Below, piece after piece: positions 46,142 to 54,434 of a DNA stretch of 64,000 nt. Position 1 is the first letter of the stretch, and every line of letters starts with the position of its first letter. The notes under the pieces were generated by a model that ran no database searches, was not told the DNA's origin, and saw only the letters and a list, made by a program, of their open reading frames with translations. The position numbers and the translations under genes were made by a program. The DNA comes from Pseudomonas oryzihabitans NBRC 102199 (GTDB taxonomy: Bacteria > Pseudomonadota > Gammaproteobacteria > Pseudomonadales > Pseudomonadaceae). The stretch is from the NCBI RefSeq assembly GCF_000730625.1, contig NZ_BBIT01000004.1, forward strand, positions 1 to 64,000. The letters run 5' to 3'.

Positions 46142-47458
46142 CTAGCGATACAGGTAACGGTTGACCACGCCTTCGAGCAGCTCCTGGCGACCACTCACCG
46201 GCTGGGGCGCCAGGCCCTGGCTGAAGGTGTGCTCGGCCAATTGCTCCAGACTCAGCTGGCCCCCGAGGATGCGCTGACCGAGGGACTGATCCCAGCCGGC
46301 ATAGCGCTCGGCCTTGAACTTGCCCAGGGGGTCGTCCTGCAACAGCGCCGCGGCGCGTTCCAGCGACAGCGCCAGGGTGTCCATGGCCGCCACGTGGCCG
46401 TGGAACAGGTCGACGTCGTCCAGGCTCTGGCGGCGCACCTTGGCGTCGAAGTTGAAGCCGCCGCGGGTGAAGCCGCCGCCCTTGAGGATCTCGTAGATCG
46501 CCAGGGTCATTTCCTCGACGCTGTTGGGGAACTGGTCGGTGTCCCAGCCGTTTTGCGGATCGCCGCGGTTGGCGTCGATGCTGCCGAATACGCCGAGGGC
46601 CACGGCGCTGGCGATCTCGTGCTGGAAGCTGTGCCCGGCCAGGGTCGCGTGGTTGGCCTCGATGTTGACCTTGATCTCCTTCTCCAGCCCGAATTGCTGC
46701 AGGAAGCCGAAGACGGTGGCCACGTCATAGTCGTACTGGTGCTTGGTCGGTTCCTGGGGCTTGGGCTCGATCAGCAGATCGCCCTGGAAGCCGATGCGGT
46801 GCTTGTGCTCCACCACCATCTGCATGAAGCGGCCGAGTTGCTCGCGCTCGCGCGCAAGGTCGGTGTTGAGCAGGGTCTCGTAGCCTTCGCGGCCGCCCCA
46901 CAGCACATAGTTCTCGCCGCCCAGGCGGTGAGTGGCGTTCATCGCCGTGCAGACCTGGGTGGCGGCGCAGGCGAAGACTTCCGGATCGGGATTGCTGGCG
47001 GCGCCGGCGGCATAGCGCGGGTGGCTGAAGCAGTTGGCGGTGCCCCACAGGAGCTTGAGGCCGGTGTCGCTCTGGTGGCGCTCCAGCTCGTCCACCAGAC
47101 GGGCGAAGTTCTCGCGGTACTCGGCGAAGCTGGCGCCTTCCGGGGCGACGTCGGTGTCGTGGAAGCAGTAGTAGTCCACGCCCAGCTTGCTGAAGAATTC
47201 GAAGGCGGCGGCGGCCTTGGCGCGGGCCTGCTCCAGGGGCGAACCGGCTGCCTGCCAGGGCCGCTGGAAGGTGCCCTGACCAAAGACATCGCTACCCGGC
47301 CAGACGAAGGTATGCCAGTAGCAGACGGCCATGCGCAGGTGCTCGCGCATGGGCTTGCCCATGACCAGGCGGTCGGCTTCGTAGTGGCGGAAGGCAAGCG
47401 GGGAATCGCTGTCGGGGCCGGCGTAGCGGACCTTTTCGACATTGGGGAAATAAGCCAT
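46142..47458 (-). CDS. xylA: Xylose isomerase XylA
   Basis: A 438-residue TIM-barrel enzyme turning D-xylose into D-xylulose. Catalytic His/Asp in [13 protein letters not shown], metal ligands in [19 protein letters not shown] and [17 protein letters not shown], and the [18 protein letters not shown] block are all intact. The length matches E. coli XylA. First gene of the minus-strand operon xylA-xylF-xylG-xylH, divergent from xylR. No xylulokinase gene accompanies it. Confidence 0.97.
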   Translation of the reverse strand: MAYFPNVEKVRYAGPDSDSPLAFRHYEADRLVMGKPMREHLRMAVCYWHTFVWPGSDVFGQGTFQRPWQAAGSPLEQARAKAAAAFEFFSKLGVDYYCFHDTDVAPEGASFAEYRENFARLVDELERHQSDTGLKLLWGTANCFSHPRYAAGAASNPDPEVFACAATQVCTAMNATHRLGGENYVLWGGREGYETLLNTDLAREREQLGRFMQMVVEHKHRIGFQGDLLIEPKPQEPTKHQYDYDVATVFGFLQQFGLEKEIKVNIEANHATLAGHSFQHEIASAVALGVFGSIDANRGDPQNGWDTDQFPNSVEEMTLAIYEILKGGGFTRGGFNFDAKVRRQSLDDVDLFHGHVAAMDTLALSLERAAALLQDDPLGKFKAERYAGWDQSLGQRILGGQLSLEQLAEHTFSQGLAPQPVSGRQELLEGVVNRYLYR

Positions 47459-47542
47459 GGCGTTGTCCTTGTTCTTATCTGTCGCACCCGATACGGCGTA
47501 CCGGTTTGCGTCGATGGTAGCGCCGCTGCCCGGGCTGCCTAT

Positions 47543-47576
47543 TGTGAAAATCACCAGAGCCAGGTGCGATTTTGCC
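47543..47576. promoter_or_regulatory. Candidate XylR operator between xylA and xylR
   Basis: In the 185-base divergent gap, GTGAAAATCACC and GGTGCGATTTTGC form an imperfect inverted pair with AAAATC/GATTTT cores. A/T-tract sites of this kind would suit an AraC-type activator, but the match to known XylR sites is not checked. Confidence 0.3.
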
Positions 47577-47643
47577 GCTTGAGGCGCGCACGCGCCGGTC
47601 GTAGTCTGGAGCCCCGCCCGCGCCTCCTGCCGGAAACGCCGCC

Positions 47644-48897
47644 ATGCCCAGCCAGCCGCCCGTCCACCGCGTCGCCCTGCTGTTCAACGGCAGCAAGATC
47701 TACGACAGAGGCATCCTCGCCGGCATCGGCAACTATCTGAGCGGTACCCGGGCGCGCTGGGATCTGTTCCTCGAAGAAGACTTCCTCTGCCGGCTCAAGG
47801 GCATCGAGCGCTGGCAGGGCGACGGCATCATCGCCGACTTCGACGACCCGGCGGTGAGCGCCGCCCTGGCTCACAGCGCGCTGCCGGTAGTGGCCGTCGG
47901 CGGCTCCTACGCGGCCCCTGACGACTACCCGCCCGGCATCCCCTACGTGGCCACCGACAACGCCGCCCTGGTACGCCTGGCCTACGACCACCTGATCGAA
48001 TCCGGGCTGACCCGCTTCGCCTGCTTCAGCCTGCCCGCCGCCGACACCAATCGCTGGGCCGGCGAGCGCGAGGCGGCCTTTGCCGCCCTGCTCCGCCGCG
48101 ACGGCCTGCCGGTGGAGATCTATCGCGGCCTGGAGACCAGCGCACCGCTGTGGGACACGGCGGTGGAACAGCTGATCGCCTGGCTGGAGGCCCTGCCCAA
48201 GCCGGTGGGCATCCTCGCCGTCACCGACGCCCGGGCGCGGCAACTCCTGCAGGCCTGCCTCACCGCCGGCATCCCGGTGCCGGAACAGGTGGCGCTGGTG
48301 GGCATCGACAACGATCCCCTGGCGCGCACCCTGACCCGGGTGCCCCTGACCTCGGTGATCCAGGGTACCGAGGCCATCGGCCGCGAGGCGGCGCGCCTGC
48401 TGCACCAGCGGCTGCACGGCGTCGAACTGGGGGCGCCACGGGTGCTGATTCCGCCGGAGGGGATCAACGTCCAGGCTTCCAGTCGTCACCAGCCGGTGCG
48501 CCATCCCCAGGTGATGCGCGCCCTGCACTTCATCCGCCAGTACGCCTGCCAGGGCATCAAGACCGAGCAGGTGGCCAGCTATGTCGGCATCTCCCGCTCG
48601 GCGCTAGAGACGTCCTTTCGCCGCGAGCTGGGGCGCAGCGTCCACGACGAGATCCTCGGCTTCAAGCTGGCCGCCGCGGCCGTGGCACTGCAGGAAGAGG
48701 CGCCGAGCCTGGCCGAGGTCGCCCGGCGCTGCGGCTTCACCTCGGCGCAGTATCTGCACGCGGTGTTTCGCCGGGAGTTCGGCTGCACCCCGCGGCAGTA
48801 CCAGTCGAATCCCAGACCCCTGGCGAACGCCCATGAAAAAGCCCGTCCGGAGACGGGCTTTCAGGTCGCTACCGCGGCTTATTTGCCGACGGTCTGA
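47644..48897 (+). CDS. xylR: Xylose operon activator XylR
   Basis: A 417-residue AraC/XylS regulator with an N-terminal periplasmic-binding-protein-like sugar domain ([59 protein letters not shown]) and a C-terminal HTH ([29 protein letters not shown]). It probably activates xylAFGH when xylose is bound. The frame runs about 25 residues beyond the HTH, through the dps terminator hairpin and across the dps stop, so the extreme C-terminus is unusual. Confidence 0.94.
   Translation: MPSQPPVHRVALLFNGSKIYDRGILAGIGNYLSGTRARWDLFLEEDFLCRLKGIERWQGDGIIADFDDPAVSAALAHSALPVVAVGGSYAAPDDYPPGIPYVATDNAALVRLAYDHLIESGLTRFACFSLPAADTNRWAGEREAAFAALLRRDGLPVEIYRGLETSAPLWDTAVEQLIAWLEALPKPVGILAVTDARARQLLQACLTAGIPVPEQVALVGIDNDPLARTLTRVPLTSVIQGTEAIGREAARLLHQRLHGVELGAPRVLIPPEGINVQASSRHQPVRHPQVMRALHFIRQYACQGIKTEQVASYVGISRSALETSFRRELGRSVHDEILGFKLAAAAVALQEEAPSLAEVARRCGFTSAQYLHAVFRREFGCTPRQYQSNPRPLANAHEKARPETGFQVATAAYLPTV
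48836..48863 (-). terminator. dps terminator inside the 3' end of xylR
   Basis: AAAAAGCCCGTC-CGGA-GACGGGCTTT is a perfect stem. Read on the minus strand it ends in TTTTT, so it works as a rho-independent terminator for dps. It lies within the xylR reading frame. Confidence 0.75.
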
Positions 48898-49409
48898 CCC
48901 AGGAACCAGGCACGCTCTTCGGCCTGGTCGATCCACTCTTCCAACAGGCTGGTGGTGGAGACGTCGTTGGCGTCGTCGGTCAGGGTGTGGGTGGTGCGCA
49001 TGTAGGCCGCCAGCGACTGGTTGTCGTCATGCAGCTCGGTCAGCATCTGATCCGCCGACAGATCGGTGGCATCGCTGCTGGCCAGGCGCTTGAGTTGCAC
49101 CATCTGCTCCAGGGAGCGCACGGTCGGCTGGCCGATCTTGCGCGCACGCTCGGCGATCAGGTCGGTGATGCCATACAGCTGGGTGGCTTGCTCTTCCAGC
49201 AGCAAGTGGTAGTCGCGGAAGTGCGAGCCCTTCATGTGCCAGTGGTAGTTCTTGGTCTTGATGTACAGCGCGAAGACATCGGAGAGCAGCACGGCCAGGG
49301 CTTCGCCGACGGCCTGCTGGTTCTGCAGGGTGGCGTCTTCGCCCTGATGGGCCTTCTGCTTGACGCTGGAAACGGTCTTGAGTTCTTGCTTGGCATTGGC
49401 AACGGCCAT
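48879..49409 (-). CDS. dps: Dps family DNA-binding ferritin-like protein
   Basis: A 176-residue stress ferritin. The ferroxidase site is visible in IKTKNYHWHMKGSHFRDYHLLLEEQ, with the later acidic residues of the four-helix bundle in place, and a Lys-containing N-terminal tail (NAKQELKTVSSVKQKAHQG) that could bind DNA. It protects DNA and stores iron in starvation and oxidative stress. The ATG at 49409 gives the short tail typical of Dps. It overlaps the xylR 3' end by 19 bases, tail to tail. Confidence 0.94.
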   Translation of the reverse strand: MAVANAKQELKTVSSVKQKAHQGEDATLQNQQAVGEALAVLLSDVFALYIKTKNYHWHMKGSHFRDYHLLLEEQATQLYGITDLIAERARKIGQPTVRSLEQMVQLKRLASSDATDLSADQMLTELHDDNQSLAAYMRTTHTLTDDANDVSTTSLLEEWIDQAEERAWFLGQTVGK

Positions 49410-49783
49410 GAGAGATCTCCTGTCAGGACGTGAAGAGGAAAAGGGGTTCGCTTGCATTGGCGCGAACATCAACGTCTGCAGAAATCGACCGCACCGGACG
49501 AAAAATCGTTCATCGAATTTGCATATCGCCACCATGGGCATGACGAATGGTTGCCTATGTTGCGACTGCGTTTCATTGCCCGTCCCAGAGGCCCTCTTTC
49601 GCCACGGCCGCTGCGCTTGTAGCTAGATGTGTAGGTAAAACCGTTTGTCAGCTTTGCCAGCAAACCGACGCCGCGTAAGAACCCCTGCTCGTTCCGCCCG
49701 GTCACCTAAAAGGCAAGGCACACGAACGGTCGCCGAGAGCTCTCTGCCGGCCACGACAAGGTTCTGCACACAGGTAACAGCGT
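49410..49783. other. Divergent regulatory region between dps and the membrane operon
   Basis: A 374-base gap in which I find no gene. It is relatively A/T-rich in the middle (49500-49560 and 49620-49680), as expected for divergent promoters, but I cannot place a convincing -35/-10 pair. Confidence 0.4.
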
Positions 49784-50497
49784 ATGACGACGCCCCTCAA
49801 TCCCGCCCAGGGACAACCCTCGCAGACCAAGGACGGTTCTACGGCAGAGGCCCATCTGCATGACCTGAAAGAGGTCGCCAAGGACACGGTGCAAGACGCC
49901 AAGCAGGAAGGTGCCGCGCACTTCGAGCACTACCGCGACACCGCGGCCGACCAGCTGGGTGCCATTGCCCAGAGCGCCCAGGCGGCGGCCGACGAACTGG
50001 AAGACAAGGACACCCTGGGCCTGGCGCACTATGTCAGCGACATGGCCCGGAGCCTGACCGGTCTGGCCGAGGATTTGCGCGGCAAGAACGCCGAGCAGCT
50101 GCTGCACCAGGCCGGCACCCTGGCCCGCGACAACCCGGCGCTGTTCCTGACCGGCAGCATCGCCATCGGCTTCGGCCTGTCGCGCTTTCTCAAGGCCTCC
50201 AGCCAGCCGGATACCGGCAGCAGCTCGCGCGTCGGCGGCGCGGACGCGGTGCCCTCGCTGACCACCCCCTCGGTCGCGGCGGAAAACGAACTGGTGGAGC
50301 CGGCGGCGGGTGCCGACGTCATCCACACCAACAACATTCCCAAGGGTCCCGACCTCCACACCCCGACCACCACCCGTGGTGGCGATCCCATCGGTGGCGC
50401 GGCGATCAACCCGGCCCGCAGCGACAGCAACCTGAACACCGGCACCTCATCCAGCCAGCTGGATCGACCCACCCTGAGCGGAGGCAAGCAACCATGA
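49784..50497 (+). CDS. Amphipathic membrane-associated protein, unknown (operon gene 1)
   Basis: A 237-residue protein: disordered N-terminus, a helical Ala/Asp/Glu-rich stretch (LHDLKEVAKDTVQDAKQEGAAHFEHYRDTAADQLG in pieces), one short hydrophobic segment (NPALFLTGSIAIGFGLSRFLKAS, about 119-141), and a low-complexity Thr/Pro/Asn/Gly tail. Related proteins are called nutrient-deprivation-induced or DUF883-like; I do not assign a function. Its stop overlaps the next start (ATGA). Confidence 0.75.
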   Translation: MTTPLNPAQGQPSQTKDGSTAEAHLHDLKEVAKDTVQDAKQEGAAHFEHYRDTAADQLGAIAQSAQAAADELEDKDTLGLAHYVSDMARSLTGLAEDLRGKNAEQLLHQAGTLARDNPALFLTGSIAIGFGLSRFLKASSQPDTGSSSRVGGADAVPSLTTPSVAAENELVEPAAGADVIHTNNIPKGPDLHTPTTTRGGDPIGGAAINPARSDSNLNTGTSSSQLDRPTLSGGKQP

Positions 50498-50907
50498 TCA
50501 ACGACAACCCCACTCCGCGCCCCACCGAGGGCGACACCTCGGTCGTCGGCCTGGTCAAGCAGCTGGTCCAGGAAGTGCCGGCGCTGTTCACCAAGGAACT
50601 GGCGCTGGCCAAGGCCGAACTGGGCGAATCCCTGCGCACCACCAAGGCCGGCGTAGCCGGCGTCGCCGCAGGCGCCATCGTACTGCTGGCCGGCTTCATC
50701 GTGCTGCTGATGGGCGTCGTCTATTTCCTCTCCCAGTACCTCACGCCCTGGGCCGCCGCCCTGCTGGTGGGTGCCGTGGTCATGGTGATCGGTTTCATCA
50801 TGGTGCAGTCGGGCAAGAAGCAGTTCGAGCCGTCCCACTTCACCCCTGATCGCACCGTCAACAGCCTGCAGAAGGACAAGGACGCCGTACGGAGGGCCGC
50901 ACAATGA
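50494..50907 (+). CDS. Phage-holin-like membrane protein (DUF1469 / YqjE-like, operon gene 2)
   Basis: A 137-residue protein with an amphipathic N-terminal part (LVKQLVQEVPALFTKELALAKAEL) and two helices (VAAGAIVLLAGFIVLLMGVVYFL; AALLVGAVVMVIGFIMV), the Phage_holin_3_6 / DUF1469 pattern. Despite the family name, no phage genes are nearby, and it is better seen as a host inner-membrane stress protein. Overlaps both neighbours by ATGA. Confidence 0.85.
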   Translation: MINDNPTPRPTEGDTSVVGLVKQLVQEVPALFTKELALAKAELGESLRTTKAGVAGVAAGAIVLLAGFIVLLMGVVYFLSQYLTPWAAALLVGAVVMVIGFIMVQSGKKQFEPSHFTPDRTVNSLQKDKDAVRRAAQ

Positions 50908-51884
50908 GCATCACCGATCAGATCGATCAGGAATCCCGCAAGAATCCCGACGAGCTCGAGCGCGAGATCGACCAGAAGCGCGAGCGTATCGAAGACCTGG
51001 TGGGCGCCCTGGAAAGCCGCCTGTCGCCCGGCCAGCTGTTCGATCAGGCACTGTCCTACACCAAGGGCCACAGCGGCGAATTCGCCCACAACCTGGGCAA
51101 TACCCTCAAGGCCAATCCGGTGCCGGCGGTGCTGACTTCGGTGGGCCTGCTGTGGCTGGCGCTGGGACAGAATCGCACGCCGGCTCCGGCCACCACGGGC
51201 ACTCCGCTCAAGGACAAGCTGTCCGGTGCGCTGGACTCGGTCGCCAACAGCGCCGACCATACCCGCGACTCCCTGAACCGTGGCAGTCACGATGTGCGCG
51301 ACAAGGTGACCGGCCTGGGCGAGAGCGTTTCGGCCAAGGCCTCCCAGACCGGGGAGCGGCTGAGCGATACTGCGGTGCAGGCCAAGGACACCCTGACGGA
51401 CCAGGCGCAACAGCTCAAGGGCACCTTCGATACCCTGCTGCGTGAACAGCCGCTGGTGGTGGGTGCGCTGGGCATCGCCCTCGGCGCCCTGCTGGGCGCT
51501 GCCCTGCCACGCACCGAGACCGAGGACCGCGCCCTGGGCAGGCACAGTGACAAGCTGACTGCCAAGGCCAAGCAGGCCGCCAGCAGTGGCTACGAGCAGG
51601 TCAAGGCGGCAGGCCAGGACATGGCGAAAGAGGCGCGCCAGGCCAGCCAGGACCACCGCAGCCAGCCGGCGGACGCGGGCACTCCTGCGCCGAAAAATCT
51701 GGGCAACGATCCCGACGCCGGGGTCGAGTCCATGGCGGGCTCGCCGAGGGCAGGTACCGGCAGCACCCTCGGCGCCACCCAGGCGACCGCGGGCATGAAT
51801 GTCGGCCGTACCGCGGCCAACGGCAATACCCCGGGCGCGGTCGGCGACGAGAGCGGCATGGCCACCCCGCCACGCAGCTTCTGA
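50904..51884 (+). CDS. DUF3618 domain protein (operon gene 3)
   Basis: A 326-residue protein. The N-terminal DUF3618 domain (RKNPDELEREIDQKRERIEDLVGALESRLSPGQLFDQAL in pieces) is followed by one hydrophobic stretch (VPAVLTSVGLLWLALGQ), an apolipoprotein-like helical repeat region (LGESVSAKASQTGERLSDTAVQAKDTL), a second hydrophobic stretch (EQPLVVGALGIALGALLGAALP) and a disordered tail. Unknown function; translationally coupled to gene 2. Confidence 0.85.
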   Translation: MSITDQIDQESRKNPDELEREIDQKRERIEDLVGALESRLSPGQLFDQALSYTKGHSGEFAHNLGNTLKANPVPAVLTSVGLLWLALGQNRTPAPATTGTPLKDKLSGALDSVANSADHTRDSLNRGSHDVRDKVTGLGESVSAKASQTGERLSDTAVQAKDTLTDQAQQLKGTFDTLLREQPLVVGALGIALGALLGAALPRTETEDRALGRHSDKLTAKAKQAASSGYEQVKAAGQDMAKEARQASQDHRSQPADAGTPAPKNLGNDPDAGVESMAGSPRAGTGSTLGATQATAGMNVGRTAANGNTPGAVGDESGMATPPRSF

Positions 51885-51928
51885 CCGGCAGGATGGCCGG
51901 GGTCAGCCGCTGACCTCGGCCTGAAAAA

Positions 51929-51966
51929 CGAAGGCGCCCGGGTCTGCACCCGGGCGCCTTCGTTTT
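51929..51966. terminator. Bidirectional terminator after the membrane operon
   Basis: CGAAGGCGCCCGGGT-CTGC-ACCCGGGCGCCTTCG followed by TTTT, with AAAAA on the other side. The stem is perfect over 15 bases. It ends the three-gene operon and the opposing 50-codon gene. Confidence 0.9.
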
Positions 51967-51977
51967 CCGTGCCCCTA

Positions 51978-52130
51978 TCAGTAACCCGGATCCGGATTCT
52001 CCTTGGGCTGCTCGGGTCGCTTGCTGTCCTGTGGGCGCTGTTCTTCACCGCCCTGGTTGAGTTCCTTATGGGTCTCGCCGACCTTGCCGGCGTTTTCCGG
52101 CTTGTGATCGAGATCGTCGCGCTTGGCCAT
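51978..52130 (-). CDS. Small hydrophilic protein, unknown
   Basis: A 50-residue frame, MAKRDDLDHKPENAGKVGET..., made almost only of charged and polar residues and ending in PKENPDPGY. It looks disordered. GAGGTGAGGATC precedes the ATG, and a strong terminator follows the stop, both supporting a real gene. No family recognised; composition resembles small stress-induced hydrophilins. Confidence 0.65.
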   Translation of the reverse strand: MAKRDDLDHKPENAGKVGETHKELNQGGEEQRPQDSKRPEQPKENPDPGY

Positions 52131-52198
52131 GATCCTCACCTCTTGTGGCTGAGTAGCTTAGGCAACGCGGCGGGGCCAGGGTGCCCCGGCCGCACCGA

Positions 52199-53179
52199 TC
52201 AACGCAGGGGCGGCGCCATGAACTCCGGCCCCACCGGATCCTTGACGTGTTCGGCGAGGATGGCGTCGATGGCCGCCAGGTCCTCGGCGGACAGCCGCCA
52301 GCCGAAGGCCTCGTCCAGGCCCTGCAACTGCTCGGGCTTGCGCGCGCCCCAGAGGGCGATGGTCGGCCCCTGGTCGAGGATCCAGCGCACCGCCAGGGCC
52401 AGCACCGACTTGCCATGGCGCTCGCGGGCAAAGGCGCTCAGGGCCTCCACCGCGGCCAGGTACTGGGCGAAGCGCGGCGCCTGGAACTTGGGATCGCCCT
52501 GGCGCAGGTCATCGCCGTCGAATTGCGTCTGCGCATTCATACGCCCGGAGAGCAGGCCGCGGCAGAGCGCGCCATAGGCGAGCACCACCAGACCGTGACG
52601 CTGGGCATAGGGCAGCACATCGGCCTCGATGGCGCGCTCGAAGAGGTTGTAGGGCGGCTGCACGGTGGACAGATTGGCGAACTGGCGGAAGGCCTCCAGT
52701 TGCTCGGGCGAATAGTTGCTCACGCCGATGGCGAGGATCTTGCCCTCCTGCCGCAGGCGCTCCAACTCACCCGCGGTTTCTTCGTGGGCCACCTGGGGAT
52801 CGGGCCAGTGCACCTGATAGAGATCGATGCGATCGGTGCGCAGGCGCCGCAGGGAATCCTCCACCTCCTGGCGAATGCGGGCCGCGCTGGCGTTGCGGCG
52901 CACCTCTTCGTTGGGCCACTCCAGGGCTACCTTGGTGGCGATCACCGCCTGGTCGCGGATGCCTTCCAGGGCCTTGCCGACGATCTCCTCGGACCGACCG
53001 AAGCCGTACACCGGCGCGGTATCGATCAGGTTGATGCCGCCATGCACGGCGCCGCGGATGGTCTCGATGGAACGGGCTTCGTCGGTACCGCCCCACATCC
53101 AGCCACCGATGGCCCAGGTACCGAGGCCGATGCGGGAAACGGGGGTATCGATGCCCGGGATACGCAGGGTTTCACTCAT
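52199..53179 (-). CDS. Aldo/keto reductase
   Basis: A 326-residue NADPH-dependent TIM-barrel reductase. The tetrad is present: Asp and Tyr in NLIDTAPVYGFGRSE, Lys in VIATKVALEW and His in YQVHWPDP. The opening IPGIDTPVSRIGLGTWAIGGWMWGG places it near the YajO/general stress protein 69 group. Substrate unknown. It lies upstream of the small hydrophilic gene on the same strand. Confidence 0.92.
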   Translation of the reverse strand: MSETLRIPGIDTPVSRIGLGTWAIGGWMWGGTDEARSIETIRGAVHGGINLIDTAPVYGFGRSEEIVGKALEGIRDQAVIATKVALEWPNEEVRRNASAARIRQEVEDSLRRLRTDRIDLYQVHWPDPQVAHEETAGELERLRQEGKILAIGVSNYSPEQLEAFRQFANLSTVQPPYNLFERAIEADVLPYAQRHGLVVLAYGALCRGLLSGRMNAQTQFDGDDLRQGDPKFQAPRFAQYLAAVEALSAFARERHGKSVLALAVRWILDQGPTIALWGARKPEQLQGLDEAFGWRLSAEDLAAIDAILAEHVKDPVGPEFMAPPLR

Positions 53180-53270
53180 AGGATCTCCAGGCGAAGACGC
53201 CAGTCGGAAGGGTTAGCCTTGTGAGGCTAATTCAAAAGGCGTTGAATAGGGCTCAACGAACGCTTGACCT

Positions 53271-53432
53271 TTAGAGCCTGTTCAAAGGCTCGCGAGCTAG
53301 AGACAAACAAGGCGAAAATGCCTGAGGAAGCGGAGTTTACGAATGGTAAATGAGCATTCCGACGGGGCTGGCCTTCCAGGGCATTTTCAACGCCGTTTGG
53401 CCGACGCGCAGCAGACTTTGGACAGGCTCTTA
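53271..53432. mobile_element. MITE-like palindromic element
   Basis: Terminal arms GAGCCTGTTCAAAG (53274-53287) and CTTTGGACAGGCTC (53416-53429) are inverted copies with one mismatch. A TTA triplet flanks each end (53271-53273, 53430-53432) like a target duplication. Inner arms GGCGAAAATGCC and GGGCATTTTC also pair, so the 156-base element can form a cruciform. It codes for nothing and ends 18 bases before a lysR start, whose promoter it may supply or disturb. Confidence 0.6.
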
Positions 53433-53449
53433 TCGCGAGAGGACTGTAC

Positions 53450-54364
53450 ATGCCGACCCTCAACCGCGGCGAACTGGCCGATCTCAACGTCTTCGTCGCC
53501 CTGGTCCGGCGGCGCAGCTTTCGCCAGGCCGCCATCGAGCTGGGCGTCACCACCTCGGCGCTGAGCCACGCCCTGCGCCAACTGGAGACGCGCCTGGGGG
53601 TCAAGCTGCTCAATCGCACCAGTCGCTCGGTGGTACCGACCCTGGCCGGCGCGGCGCTGGCGGAAAAACTCGAACAGGGCTTTGCCTTGATTGGCGAAGC
53701 GCTGGGCGAACTGGACCAGCACCGCGACGCCCCGGTCGGCCGCCTGCGCCTGAGCGTGCCGCGGGATGCGGCGCGGCTGCTGGTGACCCCGACGTTGCCC
53801 CGGCTGCTGGCGGCCTATCCGCAGTTGCAGCTGGACATCAGCGTCGAGGATCGCCCGGTGGACATCGTCGCCGATGGCCTCGATGCCGGCATCCGCTATG
53901 GCGATACCGTGCCCCAGGACATGGTCGCCCTGCCGCTCACCGACGAATTGCGCTGGATCGTGGTGGGCGCCCCCGCCTATCTGGAGCGCCATGGCCGGCC
54001 GCAGCAGCCGGAGGAGCTTGCCGACCACCAGTGCGTGCGCCTGCGGCTGGGCAGCGGCGCCCTCTATCGCTGGGAGCTGGGCAGCGGCGCCAGCACCCGG
54101 ACGATCGACGTGCCGGGTCCGCTCACGGTCAACGAGACCGAGACCTCGATCCAGGCCGCCCTCGACGGCCTGGCCCTGGCCTATTGCCTGGAATGGCGGG
54201 TGGCCGACGAACTGCGCGACGGTCGCCTGGAGCAGGTGCTGCCGGACTGGGCCTCGCCCGGCGCGCCGCTGTGCATCTACTACCCGAGTCGGCGCCAGCC
54301 ACCACCCGGCCTGCGCCAGCTGATCGAGGCCCTGCGCCAGACCTGGACCGGACGCCACCCCTGA
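53450..54364 (+). CDS. LysR-type regulator
   Basis: A 304-residue LysR regulator with HTH at about 8-65 (LNVFVALVRRRSFRQAAIELGVTTSALSHALRQLETRLG in pieces) and a CrgA-like substrate domain (VGRLRLSVPRDAARLLVTPTLPRLLAAYPQLQLDI). The ATG at 53450 follows GAGAGGAC. It is divergent from the aldo/keto reductase gene, a common regulator-target layout, with the MITE-like element between them. Confidence 0.9.
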   Translation: MPTLNRGELADLNVFVALVRRRSFRQAAIELGVTTSALSHALRQLETRLGVKLLNRTSRSVVPTLAGAALAEKLEQGFALIGEALGELDQHRDAPVGRLRLSVPRDAARLLVTPTLPRLLAAYPQLQLDISVEDRPVDIVADGLDAGIRYGDTVPQDMVALPLTDELRWIVVGAPAYLERHGRPQQPEELADHQCVRLRLGSGALYRWELGSGASTRTIDVPGPLTVNETETSIQAALDGLALAYCLEWRVADELRDGRLEQVLPDWASPGAPLCIYYPSRRQPPPGLRQLIEALRQTWTGRHP

Positions 54365-54434
54365 GGGCGCGAACCAACCGCCGCGCCCGGGGGTCCCCTG
54401 ACCACGCCATGATCGCCTGACCGAGGAGGCCCTC

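Noticed and set aside
50494..50907. Possible prophage remnant because of a holin-like protein
   Set aside because: DUF1469 proteins are usual chromosomal membrane proteins, and no endolysin, integrase or structural phage gene is near.
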